Shown one piece after another: positions 60,201 to 64,000 of a stretch of 64,000 bases of DNA (position 1 is its first letter; the number at the start of each line of letters is the position of its first letter). The stretch covers positions 62,001-126,000 of the forward strand of contig NZ_JAGTXB010000009.1 of the NCBI RefSeq assembly GCF_018224885.1. Reading direction: 5' to 3'. The position numbers and the translations under genes are program-made. The notes beneath the pieces were generated by a model. That model made no database searches and was not told the DNA's origin. It saw only the letters and a program-made list of their open reading frames with translations. This DNA comes from Chitinophaga hostae (lineage in GTDB: Bacteria; Bacteroidota; Bacteroidia; Chitinophagales; Chitinophagaceae).

Positions 60201-61754
60201 ATGGCAAGCAAAAAGTACTTATTACTGGCAGGCGCTGTGGGTTTACTATCAGCATCTTCTAGTTTTGCACAGGTTCAACCAACCGGCTACGATGCTCTGG
60301 ATAGCACCAAAGTGTCTAGCAAGCGTATGGTACAACAAAATAACTTCACGAACCACCAATCGAATTTCCCGGCGAAACCGAGAGATATGTGGGAACTGGG
60401 TTTTAGCGGTGGTTTACACCTTCTGGACGGAACTGTTCCTGCTCAACCAGGATTCGGTGGCGGTATCTCCCTGAGAAAAGCACTGGGTCACACTTTCTCC
60501 CTGAGAGCTGAGTACATCGGATCTATCGATAAAGGTCAGGATTACAAACTCCGTCCTACTATAGCAGCAAATGGTAACCCATGGGCCGCTACAGCAGCTA
60601 GAAATGGTGGCATGATCATTCCTAACTACAAATCTCAGAACCACCAGCTGTCTTTGGATGTGATTGCTTCCCTGAGCAACATCCTGTTCTACAGAGCAGA
60701 ACCTAAAGTTAACTGGTATTTACTGGCTGGTTACTCTATTGTAATGGCTGACGTTGACGTTGATGCATTGGATGCAAGCGGTAACGGTTATGTTTATGAC
60801 AAGAGCAAATTGACTGGCAAACGTTCTGATATTAAAGATTACATCAAAGGTGTTCAGGACAAAAAGTACGAACAGAATGCTCCTTCACAGGGTAACCGCG
60901 TATCAATTGGCCGTAAAGACGACAACCAATTGCTGCGTCATGCACTGGACTTAGGTACTGGTGTTGCATTCAAAGTTTCTAAACGTTTCAACATTGGTAT
61001 TGAAGAAAAAATCACCATGCCGTTTGACGCTTACCTCGATGGTTATGCAGTTCCAGGTTCCGGTGGTTCATCTAAAGATTTCTACTCTTACACCAGCGTA
61101 CGTCTGAACTTCAACCTGGGTAACCCAGCTAAACGTGTACAGCCATTATGGTGGATCAACCCACTGGAATATGCTTACAGCGAGCTGAGCAACCCACGTC
61201 ACATGAAGATCCCACCTCCAGTTCTGCCTGATGCTGATGGCGATGGCGTAACTGATCAGTTCGATCGCGAACCTAATACTCCAGCTGGTGCTCCAGTAGA
61301 TGTTCATGGTGTAGCTAAAGATACTGATGGTGATGGCGTTCCTGACTACAAAGACAAACAACTGATCACTCCTACTTACTGCCAGCCAGTTGATGCTGAT
61401 GGTGTTGGTAAATGCCCGGATCCAGAATGCTGCAAGACTCCGCAAGCAGCTCCTTGCGCTAGCCTGGTTCTGCCAAGCGTTTCCTTCAAAGGAAGCTCTA
61501 CCAAAGTTGGTACTGATCAGGCAGCTATCCTGTCTTCTGTAGCAGCAAGCCTGAAATCTAATCCTTCCTGCAACGTACTGGTTACCGGTCACGCAGGTGC
61601 AAAAGGTAAAAAAGGTGGTGTTGACCTGAGCAGCCGTCGTGTTGATGCAGTTATCGACTACCTGGCTGACAAACAAGGAATCGACCGTGGTCGTTTCATC
61701 AAACAAAACACTCCTGGTGAGTCTGGCACTGTTGATTTAGCTCCTGCTAACTAA
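60201..61754 (+). CDS. OmpA-family outer-membrane protein with TSP3 repeats
   Basis: A 517-residue protein: signal peptide (MASKKYLLLAGAVGLLSASSSFA), an N-terminal beta-barrel-like domain (~65-330, ELGFSGGLHLLDGT, SLRAEYIGSI), Asp-rich calcium-binding thrombospondin type 3 repeats (~345-395, DADGDGVTDQFDREP, DTDGDGVPDYKDKQL), and an OmpA-like peptidoglycan-binding domain (~420-515). It should anchor the outer membrane to the wall. The domain keeps VTGHAG and SSRRVDAVIDYL, but the usual Asp after GHT/GHA (GHTD) is absent. Codon use looks strongly biased, as for an abundant protein. A strong promoter and a terminator frame it. Confidence 0.92.
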   Translation: MASKKYLLLAGAVGLLSASSSFAQVQPTGYDALDSTKVSSKRMVQQNNFTNHQSNFPAKPRDMWELGFSGGLHLLDGTVPAQPGFGGGISLRKALGHTFSLRAEYIGSIDKGQDYKLRPTIAANGNPWAATAARNGGMIIPNYKSQNHQLSLDVIASLSNILFYRAEPKVNWYLLAGYSIVMADVDVDALDASGNGYVYDKSKLTGKRSDIKDYIKGVQDKKYEQNAPSQGNRVSIGRKDDNQLLRHALDLGTGVAFKVSKRFNIGIEEKITMPFDAYLDGYAVPGSGGSSKDFYSYTSVRLNFNLGNPAKRVQPLWWINPLEYAYSELSNPRHMKIPPPVLPDADGDGVTDQFDREPNTPAGAPVDVHGVAKDTDGDGVPDYKDKQLITPTYCQPVDADGVGKCPDPECCKTPQAAPCASLVLPSVSFKGSSTKVGTDQAAILSSVAASLKSNPSCNVLVTGHAGAKGKKGGVDLSSRRVDAVIDYLADKQGIDRGRFIKQNTPGESGTVDLAPAN

Positions 61755-61782
61755 TCAGTATCACTCATTAAGATGATAACTT

Positions 61783-61827
61783 AAAAAAGAGTCCTCTTCC
61801 GTTCATTCGGGAGAGGACTCTTTTTTT
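61783..61827 (+). terminator. Terminator after the OmpA-family gene
   Basis: A 12-bp stem (61789-61800 GAGTCCTCTTCC with 61809-61820, one mismatch) with an eight-base loop is followed by T7 (61821-61827). Confidence 0.9.
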
Positions 61828-61859
61828 GCCTCTCCCCATCACTCCGCTATGATTTATTG

Positions 61860-61889
61860 TTGGAGTATCAATATTTACCCCTAATTTTG
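61860..61889 (+). promoter_or_regulatory. Promoter of kup (Bacteroidota type)
   Basis: TTG at 61860-61862, 19 bases, then TAATTTTG at 61882-61889. The GTG start of kup lies 28 bases downstream. Confidence 0.72.
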
Positions 61890-61917
61890 AAGGCTTTTTT
61901 AACCAACTTTTTATTAC

Positions 61918-63870
61918 GTGGGAATAAACATTAACAGGGTCTCCCTGGCAGGTCTGGTAGTAGCACTCGGTATTATCTACGGCGATATCGGAACATCTCC
62001 ACTTTATGTTTTCAAGGCCATCGTAGGAGGAAACCCCATCAGCGACCTGCTGGTGGTAGGAGGTATCTCCTGTATTATATGGACACTCACCCTGCAAACC
62101 ACCGTTAAATATGTGATTCTGACCCTTAGGGCCGACAATAAGGGGGAAGGGGGGATCTTTTCATTATATGCCCTGGTAAGAAGGCATGCCAGGTGGACAG
62201 TGATATTTGGTATGATCGGTGGCGCTGCCCTGCTCGCAGATGGTATCATTACCCCGCCCATTACCGTTACCTCCGCTATTGAAGGGCTTAGAACCCTGGA
62301 AGTTTTTAAAGATCTTGGACAGTTCACGATCGTAAAAATTGTACTGACAATTATTACCGGTCTCTTCGTGATGCAACAATTTGGTACTGTTTCCATTGGC
62401 CGTATGTTTGGGCCCATTATGGTGCTCTGGTTTTCCATGCTGGGTATCCTTGGTATCTCGCATATTGCGGACGACCTCAGCATTTTTAAAGCTTTCAGTC
62501 CCCACTATGCCATTGAACTGTTAACGACCTATCCAAAAGGATTTTTGATACTAGGCGCGGTATTCCTCTGTACTACAGGGGCAGAAGCGCTGTATTCCGA
62601 CCTGGGACACTGTGGGAGGGGAAATATCCGGATATCCTGGATCTTTGTTAAATCCTGCCTTATTTTGAATTACCTGGGTCAGGGCGCCTGGTTACTGACA
62701 CAAAAAGGGCAGATTATTCCCAAAGACCAGAACCCCTTTTTTACCATCATGCCGGAATGGTTCATCATTTTCGGTGTACTTATCGCCACACTTGCTTCCG
62801 TAATTGCCAGCCAGGCTTTGATATCAGGCTCGTTTACCCTGATCGCCGAAGCTATGAGACTGAACCTGTGGCCTAAAATGAGGGTGAACTATCCCACTGA
62901 AATGAGAGGACAACTCTACATTCCCGGTATTAATACCATGTTGTTTGTAGGATGTGCTGCCATTGTCCTGATCTTCCAGGAGTCCTCCAATATGGAGGCT
63001 GCATACGGATTATCTATTACCATCTGTATGCTCATGACCTCCTGCCTGTTTGCCTTCTATCTCTATACCAAACGGGTATGGGTGGGGTGGATACTCCTGT
63101 ACCTGGTGGTTTATTTCACCATAGAATTCTCCTTCCTGTTTGCCAATGTAATTAAGTTTATGCATGGTGGTTATGTAACCGTTATTGTTGCAGGTGCACT
63201 TTTCCTGGTAATGATTGTATGGTTCAAGTCAAGGAAGATCAAGAACCGCTACGTGGAGTTTGTAAGACTCGAAGATTATCTGCCAATCATCCAGGAACTG
63301 AGCAATGATACCTCTATTCCGAAATATGCCACCCACCTGGTATATATGAGTAGTGCTGATAATCCAAAGGAGATTGAACATAAGATCATCTATTCTATTT
63401 TGAATAAGAAGCCCAAGCGGGCAGATATTTATTGGTTTGTGCACGTGGATGTGGTAGATGAGCCTTATTTAAGTGAATATTCTGTACAAACCATTATCCC
63501 CAATGAAGTGATACGCGTGGAGTTCCGCCTCGGTTTTAAAGTGGAGCAACGTATTAACCTCATGTTCAGGATGGTAGTAGAAGATATGGTACGTAACAAG
63601 GAGGTAAATATTACCAGCCGTTATGAGTCATTAAGTAAGAATAATGTAGTAGGCGATTTCCAGTTCATTGTAATGGAGAAATTCCTTTCACATGATAATG
63701 ATCTGCCGTTGTACGAACGAATGGTGATGAAAATGTATTTCTTCCTGAAGAAGATCAGTCTATCGGAAGAAAGGGGCTTCGGATTGGACTCCAGTTATGT
63801 AACAATTGAGAAGTACCCACTGGTAGTGGCGCCTGTTACCAATCTTCAGCTCAAGCGAATTGTACATTAA
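61918..63870 (+). CDS. kup: Kup-family potassium uptake protein
   Basis: A 650-residue transporter with 12 spans and a C-terminal cytoplasmic domain (about 430-650). LGIIYGDIGTSPLYVFKAIVGG near the N-terminus, DNKGEGGIFSLYALVRR, and EALYSDLGHCGRGNIRISW are KUP/HAK/KT signatures. It takes up potassium with protons. The start is GTG 61918, fixed by the conserved first span and the promoter 28 bases upstream. Length is close to the E. coli protein (622). Confidence 0.95.
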   Translation: MGININRVSLAGLVVALGIIYGDIGTSPLYVFKAIVGGNPISDLLVVGGISCIIWTLTLQTTVKYVILTLRADNKGEGGIFSLYALVRRHARWTVIFGMIGGAALLADGIITPPITVTSAIEGLRTLEVFKDLGQFTIVKIVLTIITGLFVMQQFGTVSIGRMFGPIMVLWFSMLGILGISHIADDLSIFKAFSPHYAIELLTTYPKGFLILGAVFLCTTGAEALYSDLGHCGRGNIRISWIFVKSCLILNYLGQGAWLLTQKGQIIPKDQNPFFTIMPEWFIIFGVLIATLASVIASQALISGSFTLIAEAMRLNLWPKMRVNYPTEMRGQLYIPGINTMLFVGCAAIVLIFQESSNMEAAYGLSITICMLMTSCLFAFYLYTKRVWVGWILLYLVVYFTIEFSFLFANVIKFMHGGYVTVIVAGALFLVMIVWFKSRKIKNRYVEFVRLEDYLPIIQELSNDTSIPKYATHLVYMSSADNPKEIEHKIIYSILNKKPKRADIYWFVHVDVVDEPYLSEYSVQTIIPNEVIRVEFRLGFKVEQRINLMFRMVVEDMVRNKEVNITSRYESLSKNNVVGDFQFIVMEKFLSHDNDLPLYERMVMKMYFFLKKISLSEERGFGLDSSYVTIEKYPLVVAPVTNLQLKRIVH

Positions 63871-63887
63871 TATTATAATTTTTTGAA

Positions 63888-63931
63888 GATGGGATTTTCA
63901 ACGTCATGAAAGGTTGGAAATCCCATTTTTT
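63888..63931 (+). terminator. Terminator after kup
   Basis: A 13-bp stem pairs 63890-63902 (TGGGATTTTCAAC) with 63913-63925 (one G-U pair) around a 10-base loop, followed by TTTTTT. The remaining 69 bases of the window show no feature. Confidence 0.88.
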
Positions 63932-64000
63932 ATGCCCTAACTTCGTTACTGTCATTTTCTGCCTTTCCATTTGTCCTATTAATAACTATAATCCCATTTT

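Overview
The window comes from the chromosome of a Bacteroidota bacterium, most likely of the Chitinophaga group. The evidence is Bacteroidota-type promoters (TTG or TTTG, then 19 bases, then TAnnTTTG) in front of several operons, the absence of strong Shine-Dalgarno sequences, a type IX secretion-like cargo protein, a short NuoG, an OmpA protein with thrombospondin type 3 repeats, and secreted glycosidases. Most of the window is core genome. I see no tRNA, rRNA, phage, insertion sequence or CRISPR array.

Layout. 1-5.7 kb: the end of a FadN-type beta-oxidation protein, a two-gene ABC exporter, surE, a small membrane protein, lpxB, and a 56-residue membrane protein on the minus strand. 5.7-10.6 kb: a translationally coupled beta-mannosidase and alpha-L-fucosidase pair, a strong terminator, and an orphan response regulator. 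10.8-17.3 kb: Rel/SpoT, purA, an extremely acidic disordered protein with an AT-hook-like motif, pabB, and a TIGR01777 epimerase. 17.5-25.4 kb: a Tyr-rich secreted protein with a membrane protein, purQ, a stand-alone nDsbD-like protein followed by DsbD, hisS, and a low-molecular-weight phosphatase. 25.7-28.7 kb: a small membrane protein, a PstS-like lipoprotein and a large TPR protein. 28.8-42.4 kb: a complete 14-subunit complex I operon (nuoA-N) with an extra 70-residue membrane protein between nuoE and nuoF. 42.5-46.4 kb: a MacB/FtsX-type permease, then a GntP/DsdX-like transporter with a D-serine dehydratase/D-threonine aldolase-like enzyme. 46.5-50.6 kb (minus): small envelope proteins, a rhomboid protease, and rpsF-rpsR-rplI. 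50.7-54.0 kb (minus): a 1093-residue secreted multidomain nuclease/phosphatase-like protein. 54.3-64 kb: htpG, a lipoprotein esterase, recJ, a polyprenyl diphosphate synthase, an OmpA-family protein and kup.

The least explained signals lie between genes. Heptamer-based repeats start at or within a few bases of five stop codons, and three of them fold into long hairpins. A second heptamer repeat sits just before nuoC and nuoK. Three TTTAAC boxes lie at exact 22-bp spacing upstream of the OmpA gene, with a fourth two periods away. A terminator-shaped hairpin includes the pabB start codon. The adjacent nDsbD paralogues divide the redox cysteine pair unequally: the stand-alone copy keeps it and the fused copy has lost it. 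I found no clear new multi-gene defence or mobile system. The gene order is mostly that of ordinary housekeeping loci.
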